From Gemmatimonadaceae bacterium (GTDB taxonomy: Bacteria > Gemmatimonadota > Gemmatimonadetes > Gemmatimonadales > Gemmatimonadaceae), in NCBI GenBank assembly GCA_016720905.1, contig JADKJT010000002.1, forward strand, positions 124,001 through 188,000: DNA of 64,000 nucleotides. Reading direction: 5' to 3'. The position numbers were made by a program, and so were the translations under genes. Under the pieces are notes generated by a model that worked only from the letters and a program-made list of their open reading frames with translations, ran no database searches and was not told where the DNA came from. Within the stretch, counting starts at the first letter, position 1; every line of letters starts with the position of its first letter. This document shows, one piece after another, positions 1 through 8,780 of this stretch.

Positions 1-707
1 GTGGCACGGTCACCGTGCCATCGCTTGCCGAACGCAGACTACGACTGGCCAGACGCACGTCGCCAACCGCGCCAACTCGTCCACCAACCAGCACCAGCTG
101 ATTGGCGACGGGCTTGCCATCCACCAGACAGCGGAGCCGCAACGTCTGACCCGTCGCGAGTGCATACGGGTTTTCCAGCGGCACCAGTTCGGCCGGGTAG
201 CCCAGCACCGTTTGCCAGCCGGTCGAGCGCGTTTCACCCACCTGAAAGATGGTCTTGATATGCTTCGAGTACCGCTCGCGCGCCGCCGACGTGAGCAGTC
301 CGTTTGCCCGCCGAGCGGCGAGCACATCCGGAATGCCATCGTCCGCGAGATACTGGTTGAACTCCTTGGCCTCCAATCGGAATTCCCGCGGCCGCGTGGA
401 CAAGCCCACCACGTACGTGCCTGTTGATCCCGTCGTGACGCTCAGCCACGAGGTATCGGTGCGCGTATCCCATCGGGCGCTGTCCATGCGGGCGCGCCCG
501 GCGGGCGAGAGGACGGCAAGGTCGGCCACCCGCTCCCACTCGATGGAGTTCTCGCTTCGCGAGAACGTGCCGTTGAGCACCGGCATCCGCACGGCGGTGT
601 TCGGCGACACGAAATAGCTGGTGAGACGCCAGGAACATGTCGTGGGCGGACAATGATGCCGCCGTGATCACCAGCAGAATCGCGGCCGATGCAAGTCGAT
701 TACGCAC
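1..707 (-). pseudogene. DUF4198 domain-containing exported protein, frameshifted, 3' end outside window
   Basis: A GTG at 707 begins a signal peptide (MRNRLASAAILLVITAASLS) followed by the AHDMF motif that opens mature DUF4198 proteins. The frame then breaks. The correct continuation (SYFVSPNTAVRMPVLNGTFS, later EFNQYLADDGIPDVL and RERYSKHIKTIFQVGET) lies in another frame and stays open to the window edge. Removing one C from the TTCCTGG run at about 629-635 gives HDMFWRLTSYF, matching the usual length of this region. DUF4198 proteins are periplasmic or secreted and are often linked to metal (NikM-like) handling, but the role is not established. Either a real pseudogene or a one-base sequencing error. 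Divergent from the hydrolase at 852. Confidence 0.72.
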
Positions 708-851
708 GAAAGCCTCCGGTATTCAGAAACGAGCCAGTGGGATTCTGCCAAATCTACGCGCCCGCAGCGATTCTGGATGGACGTCGGTTGCCCGCCGATG
801 CCGCGAACCGTAAACTCGATGGAGTTGGACCCTCACACGGAGAATCCGCTC

Positions 852-2822
852 GTGTCCAGAATCGCGCGCACATTGTTCGCCGCCCTCGGCCTCACCATCG
901 CCGCATCGTCCCACCTTCCGGCGCAGGGCGGCCCCCTTCCCGACAGCATCAAGGCCAGACGATGGGCCCTTGAAAAGGAATTGCAGTCGCTCGCGGTGAT
1001 CGATCGGAAAGTGATGATCACCATGCGCGGTGGCGTTCACATTCCGGCCGACATCTATCGCCCGAAGGACGCGTCGAAAACGTATCCCGCCATCTGGGTA
1101 CGGACGCCGTACAACTTCAACTTCTGGGATGTGCAGAATGGCGTGCCGCGCGACATGACCGCCATTCTCACAGCCATCAAACGCGGCTATGCGTGGGTGG
1201 ACATGCAGGAGCGCGGTCATTTCTTCGCCGAAGGCAACTACGACATCCTTGGTGCGCCGCTGTCGGATGGCGAGGACGAGCTGACGTATCTCACGAAACA
1301 GTCGTGGTCGAACGGCAAGATCGGCACCACAGGGTGCTCGTCGACCGCGGAGTGGCAACCGGCCGTGGCCGCGTTGGGACACCCGGGATTCGCTGCGATG
1401 AACGTGCAGGGATTCGGCGCCGGCGTGGGCAAGGTTGGCCCGTACTACGAAATGGGCAACTGGTATCGCGGTGGTGCCGTGCAGATGCTGTTCATCGACT
1501 GGCTGATGGGCGAACAGAACCAGATTCGTCCGATGTTGCCGAAGGGACTTTCGCAGGCCGAGTTGATTCGCGTGTCGAAGTCGTTCGATCTCGCGCAGCG
1601 CTTGCCACCGGTCGATTGGGACAAGGCGTTCAATCACCTGCCGGTGATGGACCTCATCAAGAACGTCGACGGCCCGAACGGCATTTTCGCCGACTCGATG
1701 CCCGTTGCCACCGGTGGGGCGATGATCAAACGCACGCCCAATGATCCGGCGTGGTACAAAGGCGGTCTGTGGCACGAGAACATGCCCATCAACATCCCGG
1801 GACTCTGGTTCATGTCCTGGTACGACGTGTCGGTGGGGCCGAACCTGGCGATGTACAATCATGTGCGAAACACAGCCAAGGGCGGCGCGGGCGCGCAACA
1901 GTGGGCAGTCATCGCACCAGTGGGACACTGCAGCTACACGCGCGCCACCGATCATACCATTGTGGGCGAGCGCGACATGGGCGATGCGCGCCTGGGCTAT
2001 CAGGATATCATGTATGCCTTCTTCGACCGCTTCCTGAAAGGCGACGCCAGCAGCAAGACGCTCGACACCATGCCCAAGGTGCGCTACTTCCTGATGGGTG
2101 CCAATCAGTGGAAGAGTTCGGATACGTGGCCGCCCAAGGGCGCGTCGCCCATGACGTTCCACCTGGGGAGCAAGGGCAACGCCAATACGCTGAATGGCGA
2201 CGGCGTGTTGTCCCTGACACCTTCAAAGACGAACACGCCCGACAAGTTCGCGTATGACCCCATGAACCCCGTGAAGTCACACGGCGGCAACGTATGCTGC
2301 CAGGGGAATGCGGTGGTCGCGGGCTCCCTCGACCAGAGCAAGGTGGAAGAGCGCCCGGATATCCTGGTGTACACCACCGAACCGTTCAAGGAAGGGGTTG
2401 AGCTGAGTGGCCCGATCATTCCCACGTTGTATGTGTCGTCCGACGCCAAGGATACCGACTTTACGGTCAAGATTCTTGACGTGTATCCCGACGGCCGAGC
2501 GTATAATCTGGACGAGTCCATCCAGCGCATGCGCTATCGCGATGGCTACGACAAGCCGCCGGTGATGATGAAGAGGGACTCGGTGTACAAGGTCACCTTG
2601 CAGCCGCTGAATACCAGCAACTACTTCGCCCCGGGGCATCGGCTGCGCATCGAGGTGTCCAGCAGCAACTTCCCGCGCTTCGACCGCAATCTCAACACGG
2701 GCGGGAAGAACTACGACGAAACCCAGGGTGTGGTGGCGCACAACGTGGTGCATCACTCCACCAAGTACCCGTCGACTATCGCCATCACCGTCGTGAAGCC
2801 GACCCCAACCATCGTTCCGTAA
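852..2822 (+). CDS. CocE/NonD family hydrolase (X-Pro dipeptidyl-peptidase S15-like), exported
   Basis: An alpha/beta hydrolase of the CocE/PepX group, which cleaves ester or amide bonds in acylated small molecules or Xaa-Pro peptides. The GTG at 852 has GGAG nine bases upstream and leads straight into a signal peptide (SRIARTLFAALGLTIAASS). In-frame ATGs at 777 and 819 are alternatives with weaker support. The nucleophile elbow appears as GCSSTAEWQ (Ser about 163), fitting G-x-S-x5-Q of CocE. RGHFFAEG precedes it, and candidate Asp (SWYDVS) and His (VGHCSY) residues follow. The C-terminal jelly-roll region (LSGPIIPTLYVSSDAKDTDF, GHRLRIEVSSSNFPRFDRN) is typical of the family. Length about 656 aa is normal. 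Substrate unknown. Probably co-transcribed with the SDR 7 bp downstream. Confidence 0.9.
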   Translation: MSRIARTLFAALGLTIAASSHLPAQGGPLPDSIKARRWALEKELQSLAVIDRKVMITMRGGVHIPADIYRPKDASKTYPAIWVRTPYNFNFWDVQNGVPRDMTAILTAIKRGYAWVDMQERGHFFAEGNYDILGAPLSDGEDELTYLTKQSWSNGKIGTTGCSSTAEWQPAVAALGHPGFAAMNVQGFGAGVGKVGPYYEMGNWYRGGAVQMLFIDWLMGEQNQIRPMLPKGLSQAELIRVSKSFDLAQRLPPVDWDKAFNHLPVMDLIKNVDGPNGIFADSMPVATGGAMIKRTPNDPAWYKGGLWHENMPINIPGLWFMSWYDVSVGPNLAMYNHVRNTAKGGAGAQQWAVIAPVGHCSYTRATDHTIVGERDMGDARLGYQDIMYAFFDRFLKGDASSKTLDTMPKVRYFLMGANQWKSSDTWPPKGASPMTFHLGSKGNANTLNGDGVLSLTPSKTNTPDKFAYDPMNPVKSHGGNVCCQGNAVVAGSLDQSKVEERPDILVYTTEPFKEGVELSGPIIPTLYVSSDAKDTDFTVKILDVYPDGRAYNLDESIQRMRYRDGYDKPPVMMKRDSVYKVTLQPLNTSNYFAPGHRLRIEVSSSNFPRFDRNLNTGGKNYDETQGVVAHNVVHHSTKYPSTIAITVVKPTPTIVP

Positions 2823-2829
2823 TTCCCAT

Positions 2830-3588
2830 ATGACATCTGAATTCTCCGGACGCGTCGCCTTCATCACCGGCGGCGCGTCCGGCCTTGGTCGTGCTGCAGC
2901 TCACCAGTTGGCAGCGCAGGGCGCGCTGGTGGCCATTGCCGACGTGCAGCTGGACGCGGCCGAATCACTCGTGCGTGAACTCGCGGCCGGTGGTGCGCAG
3001 GCGATCGCCGTAGGATGTGATGTCCGCGATGATCGCGCCGTGGAGATTGCGGTGTCCACTACCGTGGCGCGCTTCGGCCGCATGGACATTGCCATCAATG
3101 CGGCCGGCATCGGCGGACCTGAGGTGAGAACCGCTGAGTACGCACCGGACGACTGGAATCGCGTGATTGACGTGAATCTGAATGGCGTGTGGCGGTGCAT
3201 GCGATACGAGATTCCGGCGATGCTTGCGGTGGGCGGTGGCGCCATCGTGAACGTGGCGTCGGTCGCGGGACTGATTGGATTCCCGCGGCATCCCGCCTAT
3301 GCCGCCAGCAAGCATGGCGTCGTAGGGCTCACCAAGACCGCGGCGCTGGAATACGGTCGCAAGGGACTGCGCATCAATGCGCTGTGCCCGGGCTTCACGT
3401 TGACACCGATGGTGCAGCAGATGATTGACGCGGGGCTGCCGCAGGAAGCGTTGGCCTCGCGCGTGCCACTGGGTCGACTGGGGACGGCCGACGAAGTGGC
3501 GGCGGCGGCGCTGTTTCTTTGCTCGGCCGCTGGCGCGTTCATGAGTGGACACGCGCTGGCGATTGATGGCGGGATTGTCGCGGGCTGA
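2830..3588 (+). CDS. SDR family NAD(P)-dependent oxidoreductase
   Basis: A classical short-chain dehydrogenase of 252 aa. The nucleotide-binding glycine motif TGGASGLG lies at residues 13-20, NAAG at 90-93, and the catalytic Ser144-Tyr157-Lys161 triad within NVASVAGLIG...YAASK. The C-terminal PLGRLGTADEVAAAALFLCS and IDGG segments are standard for glucose-1-dehydrogenase or 3-oxoacyl-reductase-like members. The enzyme moves hydride between NAD(P)H and an alcohol or ketone; the substrate cannot be told. It starts 7 bp after the CocE-type hydrolase, so the two may act in sequence on one compound. A degraded copy of this gene's last ~105 bp lies at 5671-5778. Confidence 0.93.
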   Translation: MTSEFSGRVAFITGGASGLGRAAAHQLAAQGALVAIADVQLDAAESLVRELAAGGAQAIAVGCDVRDDRAVEIAVSTTVARFGRMDIAINAAGIGGPEVRTAEYAPDDWNRVIDVNLNGVWRCMRYEIPAMLAVGGGAIVNVASVAGLIGFPRHPAYAASKHGVVGLTKTAALEYGRKGLRINALCPGFTLTPMVQQMIDAGLPQEALASRVPLGRLGTADEVAAAALFLCSAAGAFMSGHALAIDGGIVAG

Positions 3589-3598
3589 GGCGGCAGCG

Positions 3599-4747
3599 AT
3601 GGCGCTTCATCAATTCGTCACGAAGCCCTCGTGCTTGCGCGCGGTTTGTCTGTTGCTATCGCCTTTCGGCATGCTGCAGGCGCAGACGCCGCGTGTCATC
3701 CGCGAGACGGCCGCGCAGTGGCGATCGGCTCCGGCCCTGACACTGTCGCAGGAGCGCGTATGGTGCGCCGACGGGGATGCCCCCGGATGCGACTTCAAGC
3801 GACCGGCATCGGTACGTGCGCTGCCGGATGGTGGCCTCCTCGCCGCCGATGCTCAGGGGCCCCTGAATCGGTTCGGCGCTGATGGTCGATTCATCGCGAC
3901 GTTGGGTCGCAGGGGACAGGGCCCAGGTGAGTACGGATTCGTGATCGAGGCCAGTCTCGCTTCCAGCGGATTGGTCACCTGGTTCGACAACACCCAGATG
4001 CGCATCACCACGGTGAAGCTCGACGGCACGGCCGGGCCGATCACGCGACTGATGCCGCCGTACACTATGGCGCTGATGTTTCTGGTTGATACGTCGCTGG
4101 TCGTGCTCGACGTGCCTGCCGCCGCGAGGGTTGGCGAGCTGGTAAATGCGACGTACCGCACGGTGCCCGCGACCGGCGCGCCGCGCATCCTCGCGCGGGT
4201 CCGCACGCCTTCAACGTTCACCGTTGGCAACGACATGCGGCCGATGAGTGGCCCGTTCGATGTGCGGGTGATCGGTGATGTCGGGCCGTCGGGCGATGTG
4301 GCGCACAGCAACGGCACGCGGTACGAGATCGCGCTGTTCCCCTCCGGCGGCACACCGTGCCGGCTGGAGGTCGACGCGCCGTTGCGCCCCGTGACCTCGG
4401 CGGAGCGCGACAGTGCATTGGCAGCCATCATCAATCGATTTCGCGTTTCGAATGCGAACGAACTGCCGCCGACAGTGCGTGCGGCCTATCTGGCACCGCG
4501 CGCGAACCATCCGCCGCTGTCGCTGATCAAGGTGTTGCGCGATGGCACCGTGTGGATCCGCCCCACGCCGGCGGCAGGCACGTCGATGGCGCGCTGGGAT
4601 GTCTTCGCGCGCGACGGCAGACGGCTCGGTGCCGCGAACCTGCCACTGCCGACGCGAGTCTGGGATGGTGGTCGCGACTGGGTGCTGGTCAACGAACTCG
4701 GCGACGACGATATCCCGCGCTTCGTGCGGTACCGTGTGGGGCGCTGA
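3599..4747 (+). CDS. 6-bladed beta-propeller-like secreted protein
   Basis: A protein of about 382 aa with a signal peptide (ATG 3599, GAGGCGG upstream; cleavage probably near LQAQ/TP). After that come repeated beta-rich segments containing LPDGGLLAADAQGPLNRFGADG, then FIATLGRRGQGPGEYGF. The GRRGQGPGEY element is characteristic of the 6-bladed NHL-like propeller proteins that are abundant in Gemmatimonadota and Bacteroidota. Such proteins are exported and probably bind ligands or partners; no catalytic residues were recognised. It begins 10 bp after the SDR stop and may be the third gene of that operon. An in-frame start at 3545 inside the SDR is less likely. Confidence 0.75.
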   Translation: MALHQFVTKPSCLRAVCLLLSPFGMLQAQTPRVIRETAAQWRSAPALTLSQERVWCADGDAPGCDFKRPASVRALPDGGLLAADAQGPLNRFGADGRFIATLGRRGQGPGEYGFVIEASLASSGLVTWFDNTQMRITTVKLDGTAGPITRLMPPYTMALMFLVDTSLVVLDVPAAARVGELVNATYRTVPATGAPRILARVRTPSTFTVGNDMRPMSGPFDVRVIGDVGPSGDVAHSNGTRYEIALFPSGGTPCRLEVDAPLRPVTSAERDSALAAIINRFRVSNANELPPTVRAAYLAPRANHPPLSLIKVLRDGTVWIRPTPAAGTSMARWDVFARDGRRLGAANLPLPTRVWDGGRDWVLVNELGDDDIPRFVRYRVGR

Positions 4748-4816
4748 TCACGGTGATGCTGCGGGTGCATCGGCCTTACCCGAATAGTGCCAGCACTGTA
4801 GCGGGGACGATCAGCC

Positions 4817-5245
4817 CTACACGAGCTCCACCACCGCCCCCAGTCCCGGCGCACGGGCGATTCGCGCATCCCGCGTCATCAACCGCGCACCCAATCCCTC
4901 GGCCAACGCCACGTATGCGGCATCATACGCGGAGAAGTTGGCGCGCAGCTGCCAACATCGGCGCCGCAGCGGCGCATGGGGATGCCGCGTGAGCGGCAGT
5001 GACTCCAGCACCCCAATGGCCTGTTCGGCGCGCTGCGGCGTGAGCTGGCCCAGCAATGCCGCCCGACGCAGCACATGCAGTACCTCGATGTCCAGCAACT
5101 CCGGTGCGTGCAATAGCGCGTTGTCGGCGACGAGTCGCGCCATTGCGGCAGTGCCGGCTTGGGACGCCAGCACCAGCTCCACCACGACGGACGCGTCGAG
5201 GACGATCGCGGACGAGCGGCGCGAACCGGGCAGTGGTGCGATCAC
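4817..5245 (-). CDS. vapC: PIN-domain ribonuclease toxin, VapC/FitB-like
   Basis: A 142-aa PIN-domain protein. Acidic metal-binding positions are visible at VLDASVVVE (first Asp), ELLDIEVLHVLRR (Glu/Asp) and FSAYDAAYVALAE followed by LMTRDARIAR (last Asp residues). VapC-type toxins cut tRNA, rRNA or mRNA in a Mg-dependent way when the antitoxin is lost. The GTG start overlaps the stop of the upstream antitoxin gene by 4 bp (GTGA), giving translational coupling. The pair lies antisense to and downstream of the propeller gene, and upstream of an SDR 3'-end remnant. Confidence 0.9.
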   Translation of the reverse strand: MIAPLPGSRRSSAIVLDASVVVELVLASQAGTAAMARLVADNALLHAPELLDIEVLHVLRRAALLGQLTPQRAEQAIGVLESLPLTRHPHAPLRRRCWQLRANFSAYDAAYVALAEGLGARLMTRDARIARAPGLGAVVELV

Positions 5246-5472
5246 CGTGAGTTCCGTGCGTCCCGCAAAGTGTCGACAACCGATTCGTCGAGTTCGACCG
5301 GTTCAAGTTCCTTGAGTCTCGCGGCGATCTGAGCCAAGGTCGGCCTTGCGGCCATCTGTTCCAGTTCGCGCTTGATGTAGTCGGAAAGCGTCATGTCGGC
5401 CTCCGCGGCACGGACCTTGAGTTTCCTATGCAAGGCATCCGGGACGTGCCGGATCTGGATCATCTTTGGCAT
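5242..5472 (-). CDS. vapB: FitA/VapB-like ribbon-helix-helix antitoxin
   Basis: A 76-aa protein whose N-terminus (MIQIRHVPDALHRKLKVRAA) followed by MTLSDYIKREL matches the ribbon-helix-helix DNA-binding fold of FitA-like antitoxins. The C-terminal acidic tail (LKELEPVELDESVVDTL) would wrap around the toxin active site. The start at 5472 is preferred because a TTAGGCAC purine stretch lies just upstream; an ATG three codons in (5463) is the alternative. It represses its own operon in known systems, and palindromic sequence lies directly upstream at 5480-5505. Confidence 0.88.
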   Translation of the reverse strand: MPKMIQIRHVPDALHRKLKVRAAEADMTLSDYIKRELEQMAARPTLAQIAARLKELEPVELDESVVDTLRDARNSR

Positions 5473-5479
5473 GTGCCTA

Positions 5480-5505
5480 ACATGCGTGCATGTGCGCGAC
5501 ATGTC
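5480..5505. promoter_or_regulatory. Candidate autoregulatory operator of the vapBC/fitAB pair
   Basis: Immediately upstream of the antitoxin start is ACATGC-GT-GCATGT (5480-5493), an inverted repeat with 6-bp arms, followed by the palindrome GACATGTC (5498-5505). The shared core ACATG suggests a composite site for a ribbon-helix-helix dimer or tetramer. Its use as an operator is inferred from position and symmetry only. Confidence 0.45.
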
Positions 5506-5670
5506 AATGGAGACTGGCGACGAGCCGCGACTGGGCCGGGGTGCGCTGCGGCGTATGGGCTGTGCATCGCGCACGATAGCGCCGGCGAGGGGCGGCCGTT
5601 TCATCGAGATTTTACTGAAGGCTACTGCCGAACGCAGGTCATGCATGCGTGTCGGCGTCGCGCACGGTGT

Positions 5671-5778
5671 GGACGGCCGACAAAGTCGGCCACGGCGGCG
5701 TTGTTCCTTTGCTCGGCCGCCGGCGCCTTCATGAGCGGACACGCGCCGGCGATTGATGGCGGGATTGTCGCCGGCTGA
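5671..5778 (+). pseudogene. Remnant of an SDR gene 3' end
   Basis: This stretch is a second, diverged copy of the last ~105 bp of the SDR gene ending at 3588. Both encode a version of ALFLCSAAGAFMSGHA, then AIDGGIVAG and a stop (TGA 5776-5778), with about 10-15% base differences and a 1-bp indel near 5685. No SDR start or nucleotide-binding region lies upstream: homology fades before 5671 in sequence between the antitoxin promoter and this point. It abuts the 3' end of the DoxX gene. It marks either a duplication or the scar of an insertion that separated an older SDR copy from its 3' end. Confidence 0.85.
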
Positions 5779-6159
5779 TTATCGCAGCGCGACAATCCCC
5801 AGGCTCATCACCAGCATCAGAATCGCCGGCAGCGATTTCATCGCGGCGTCCTTCACCTTGATGTGCATCGCGATGGCGCCGCACATGAGCGCAGCCACCA
5901 CGCCGGCCGCCAGGCGCACTGGCAGTGGCCACCAGAGCCCGGCCAACAGGATGATGCCGGCGATGACTTTGAGCGCGCCAACCATCAAGCGCGCGGAATC
6001 CGGCAATCCGTACGCAGCGAATTCCTCCTTGAGCGACCTCGCGCTGCCTCCGCGATAGGGCGTGCTGCGTCCAGAACGAACGAGCCAGACGTTCAGCAGC
6101 CCCAAACCGACGAAGATCTGCAGCACTGCGGGCACTGAAATTGAGTTCACGATGTTCAC
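5779..6159 (-). CDS. DoxX-like membrane protein
   Basis: A 126-aa protein with four predicted membrane helices (about residues 8-27, 58-78, 82-100 and 108-124) and the FAAYGLPDSARLMVGALKVIAG segment typical of DoxX-like proteins. Members of this family sit in the inner membrane; some are quinol-oxidase accessory subunits, but most have no proven function. Its stop abuts the SDR 3' remnant. It is transcribed away from a second DoxX-like gene at 6233, with which it shares a 73-bp intergenic region. Confidence 0.8.
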   Translation of the reverse strand: MNIVNSISVPAVLQIFVGLGLLNVWLVRSGRSTPYRGGSARSLKEEFAAYGLPDSARLMVGALKVIAGIILLAGLWWPLPVRLAAGVVAALMCGAIAMHIKVKDAAMKSLPAILMLVMSLGIVALR

Positions 6160-6232
6160 CCTGCATGTATGAGAATCCTGCGCCTATGCTCTCTGCACCG
6201 AGCAGTCACCAAAGGTCGGCACCCGGACGGTT

Positions 6233-6580
6233 ATGCAGATTGCCTATCTCCTAGCAAACGTGCTATCGATCCTGGTGTTCCTCGGGTATGGTCTCCTTTG
6301 CCTTTTTTCTGATGGGATGGTGGAGGAGTTCCGTCGCTATGGCCTGAGCCAGTTTCGCCGTCTTGTCGGGTCGCTTGAGGTCGTCGGCGCGCTTGGCCTG
6401 ATGACGGGATTTGTCGTCCAACCAATCACCGTGCTCAGCGCTACCGGATTGAGTGTGTTGATGTTCTTTGCCGTACTGGTTCGCTTGCGGGTGCGTGACA
6501 CTGTGTTTCACACACTGCCTGCGCTGGTGTTGCTGCTCGCGAATCTATTTATCGCTGGTAACGCGCGTGGCTGGCCGTGA
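6233..6580 (+). CDS. DoxX-like membrane protein
   Basis: A 115-aa protein with four hydrophobic segments and an internal MVEEFRRYGLSQFRRLVGSL motif that parallels the EEFAAYGLPDSARLMVGAL motif of the DoxX-like protein on the opposite strand. The two are therefore diverged paralogues facing away from one another. The inner-membrane location is predicted. Base composition is slightly less GC-rich than its neighbours. No catalytic residues can be named, and function is unknown beyond the family label. Confidence 0.75.
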   Translation: MQIAYLLANVLSILVFLGYGLLCLFSDGMVEEFRRYGLSQFRRLVGSLEVVGALGLMTGFVVQPITVLSATGLSVLMFFAVLVRLRVRDTVFHTLPALVLLLANLFIAGNARGWP

Positions 6581-6590
6581 TGCGAGGCGT

Positions 6591-8780
6591 CTAGGGCGCC
6601 CCAGCCGCGGTGGCTCTCGTCACTGCGTCCGTAACGATACCCGACGTAAGCACCGCCGGCAGGACCTCCGCCGCCGCGCCCGCCGTGCGCGGGTACATCA
6701 CGTACAGCGGCACACCGCTCCGCCCAAATGTGGCGAGCGCCTTGGTGATCTCCGGATCGCGCGACGTCCAGTCGGCCCGTAACAGCAACACGTTGCCGTC
6801 GACAAACGCGCGTTCAACCGACGCCGAGTGCAGCGCCACGCGCTCGTTGACCTGACACGACAGGCACCAGGCCGCGGTGAAGTCCACGAAGATCGCTCGG
6901 CCTTCGCGACGGGCTTCTTCAACGCGAGCCACCGTGAACGGCTCCCATCCCTGTGGCACCGATTGCGCGCGCACTTCCACCGGCTGCGACCCCACCACAT
7001 AGCCACCAGCGACGATGGACACGCCCACGGCGATCAACGCCATCGTGCCCAGTCCATGCCGACCCGAGTACTGTGCGCGGCCGGCCAACCACGCGGTCAG
7101 CGCTACCAGTACCGTTGCCAGCAACGCCATCGACATGATGTCCGTGCCGGCCTGACGGCCCAGCACCCACAACAACCACACCACCGTCGCATACATCGGG
7201 AACGCCAGCAGCTGCTTCAACGTCTCCAGCCACGCCCCAGGCTTCGGCAGTCGCCGCATGAGTTGCGGACTGGATGCGAACACGATGTACGGCAGCGCCA
7301 GCCCCAACCCCAGCGCGGTGAACACGGCCATTCCGGCCACCGCCGACTGCGTGAGGGCGAATCCCAATGCCGCTCCCATGAAGGGCGCTGTACACGGCGT
7401 GGCCACCACCACCGCCATCAGCCCGGTGAGAAACGAATCGTAGTATCGCGCGCCGCCGCCCACCGCGCCCAAACGCGTGAGCCCCGCTCCCAACACGAAT
7501 ACACCGCTCAGGTTGAGGGCCAGCGCGAACAACACCAGCGCCAGCACCGTTACCACCGCGGGCGACTGCAACTGAAATCCCCACCCCAATTGCGTGCCAC
7601 CGGCGCGGAGCAGCAGCAGCACACCGGCCAATGCCCAGAACGTGGACAGCACGCCGACCGTGAACACCATGGCGTGGCGTCGACCTTCGCGCGCATCGGC
7701 GCCGCCACGTTCCACCAGCGAAAGAATCTTTACCGAAAGCACCGGAAACACACACGGCATCAAGTTGAGCAGCAGTCCGCCCAGCAGCGCCGCGCCCATC
7801 GCCAGCAGCAAACCCACAATCCCTTCTCGCTCTGCGGTCGGCGCGACGCGTGCCGCCACGGCCATGTTGGCGCCGCCGGTGCGCTGAACGGTGGCACCGT
7901 CCGGGAACACCGTTTGCGCAACGACCGTTGGCGTGACACTCGACAGCTCGACATCGATGTGCCACCCGGGTGAACCAGTGGCGACGTCTCCCAGCACCAC
8001 GCCCTGCAGCCGCGCGGGCGCAGCGGACTTGATGGCCGACCGGACAATCTCCATACGCAACGTGTCGCGAGACACCAGCACGCGCTGTTCGGCCGAATGA
8101 TTCACCACCGTCATCGAATCGGCGATGAAGTACGGGGCGCGCAACGCCCGCATGACATCGGCGGGAATTTGTGCTACGAGTGCGTACCCGTCGCGCGTTG
8201 GTCGCGCGCTGAGGGTCCAGTTGGTGGACGGACGGACCAACCGGTCGCGCGTGGCCTGAATGGACGACGCCCAGCGAGTGGCGGTCGGTTCCTGCGCACG
8301 GACCGGAAGTTCGAGGGCCACGTCCCCGCTGGCGGGCAGACAGATCTCCGCACACACCAGCCAATCGGCCTTTGCCGACAGCCGCACCGTCGATCCCACC
8401 GGAGTCGATGCGGGCACGTCGACATCCGCAAGCACCACCAGCTCGTCCTCATACCCGTAGCTCATCAACGGCGGCTGCGGCAACAACTTGGGCGTGGGAA
8501 GCTGCAGCGCGGATATGGTCACGCCGGCCGGCGCCTTCCACTGCGCGGCAATCGCGAAGCCTGCGTCGCCGGCGTTGGTCCAGTACGTGTGCCAGCCGGC
8601 GTCCATGGTCACGCGCAGTGCCACCGTGGCCCGTGTTCCCGGGCGCACGCTTTTGTGCTCGCCAATCAGGGCAATCTCGCTGTGCGGACTCGGATCATTG
8701 CTTGGCACCCTCGACTGCGCCGTCGCCGTTCCGCTCCACGTGCTCAGTGCCGCAACGAGCGCCGCGGTCGATATCAACAT
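6591..8780 (-). CDS. dsbD: Thiol:disulfide interchange protein, DsbD family
   Basis: A protein of about 729 aa with the full DsbD layout. It has an exported N-terminal domain with GWHTYWTNAGD and a CAEIC pair (Cys143, Cys147), a multi-helix membrane domain starting at LLNLMPCVFPVLSVKIL, with a second cysteine in VVATPCTAPFMGAALG, and a C-terminal thioredoxin-like domain with AAWCLSC (Cys639, Cys642). It carries electrons from cytoplasmic thioredoxin to periplasmic reductases, including those serving cytochrome c maturation and disulfide repair. The start at 8780 opens a signal peptide (MLISTAALVAALSTWSGTAT); the longer frame to 8960 lacks an export signal at its front. It is divergent from a broken peroxiredoxin gene. 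Confidence 0.92.
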   Translation of the reverse strand: MLISTAALVAALSTWSGTATAQSRVPSNDPSPHSEIALIGEHKSVRPGTRATVALRVTMDAGWHTYWTNAGDAGFAIAAQWKAPAGVTISALQLPTPKLLPQPPLMSYGYEDELVVLADVDVPASTPVGSTVRLSAKADWLVCAEICLPASGDVALELPVRAQEPTATRWASSIQATRDRLVRPSTNWTLSARPTRDGYALVAQIPADVMRALRAPYFIADSMTVVNHSAEQRVLVSRDTLRMEIVRSAIKSAAPARLQGVVLGDVATGSPGWHIDVELSSVTPTVVAQTVFPDGATVQRTGGANMAVAARVAPTAEREGIVGLLLAMGAALLGGLLLNLMPCVFPVLSVKILSLVERGGADAREGRRHAMVFTVGVLSTFWALAGVLLLLRAGGTQLGWGFQLQSPAVVTVLALVLFALALNLSGVFVLGAGLTRLGAVGGGARYYDSFLTGLMAVVVATPCTAPFMGAALGFALTQSAVAGMAVFTALGLGLALPYIVFASSPQLMRRLPKPGAWLETLKQLLAFPMYATVVWLLWVLGRQAGTDIMSMALLATVLVALTAWLAGRAQYSGRHGLGTMALIAVGVSIVAGGYVVGSQPVEVRAQSVPQGWEPFTVARVEEARREGRAIFVDFTAAWCLSCQVNERVALHSASVERAFVDGNVLLLRADWTSRDPEITKALATFGRSGVPLYVMYPRTAGAAAEVLPAVLTSGIVTDAVTRATAAGAP

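Noticed and set aside
2..20. 19-bp perfect palindrome (TGGCACGGT-C-ACCGTGCCA)
   Set aside because: It lies inside the DUF4198 coding frame (GTVTVP) and arises from repeated Gly/Thr/Val codons, so an operator is not supported.
723..2162. 479-codon open frame opposite the CocE/NonD hydrolase
   Set aside because: Arg/His-rich shadow frame without family features; the plus-strand frame has a signal peptide and catalytic motifs.
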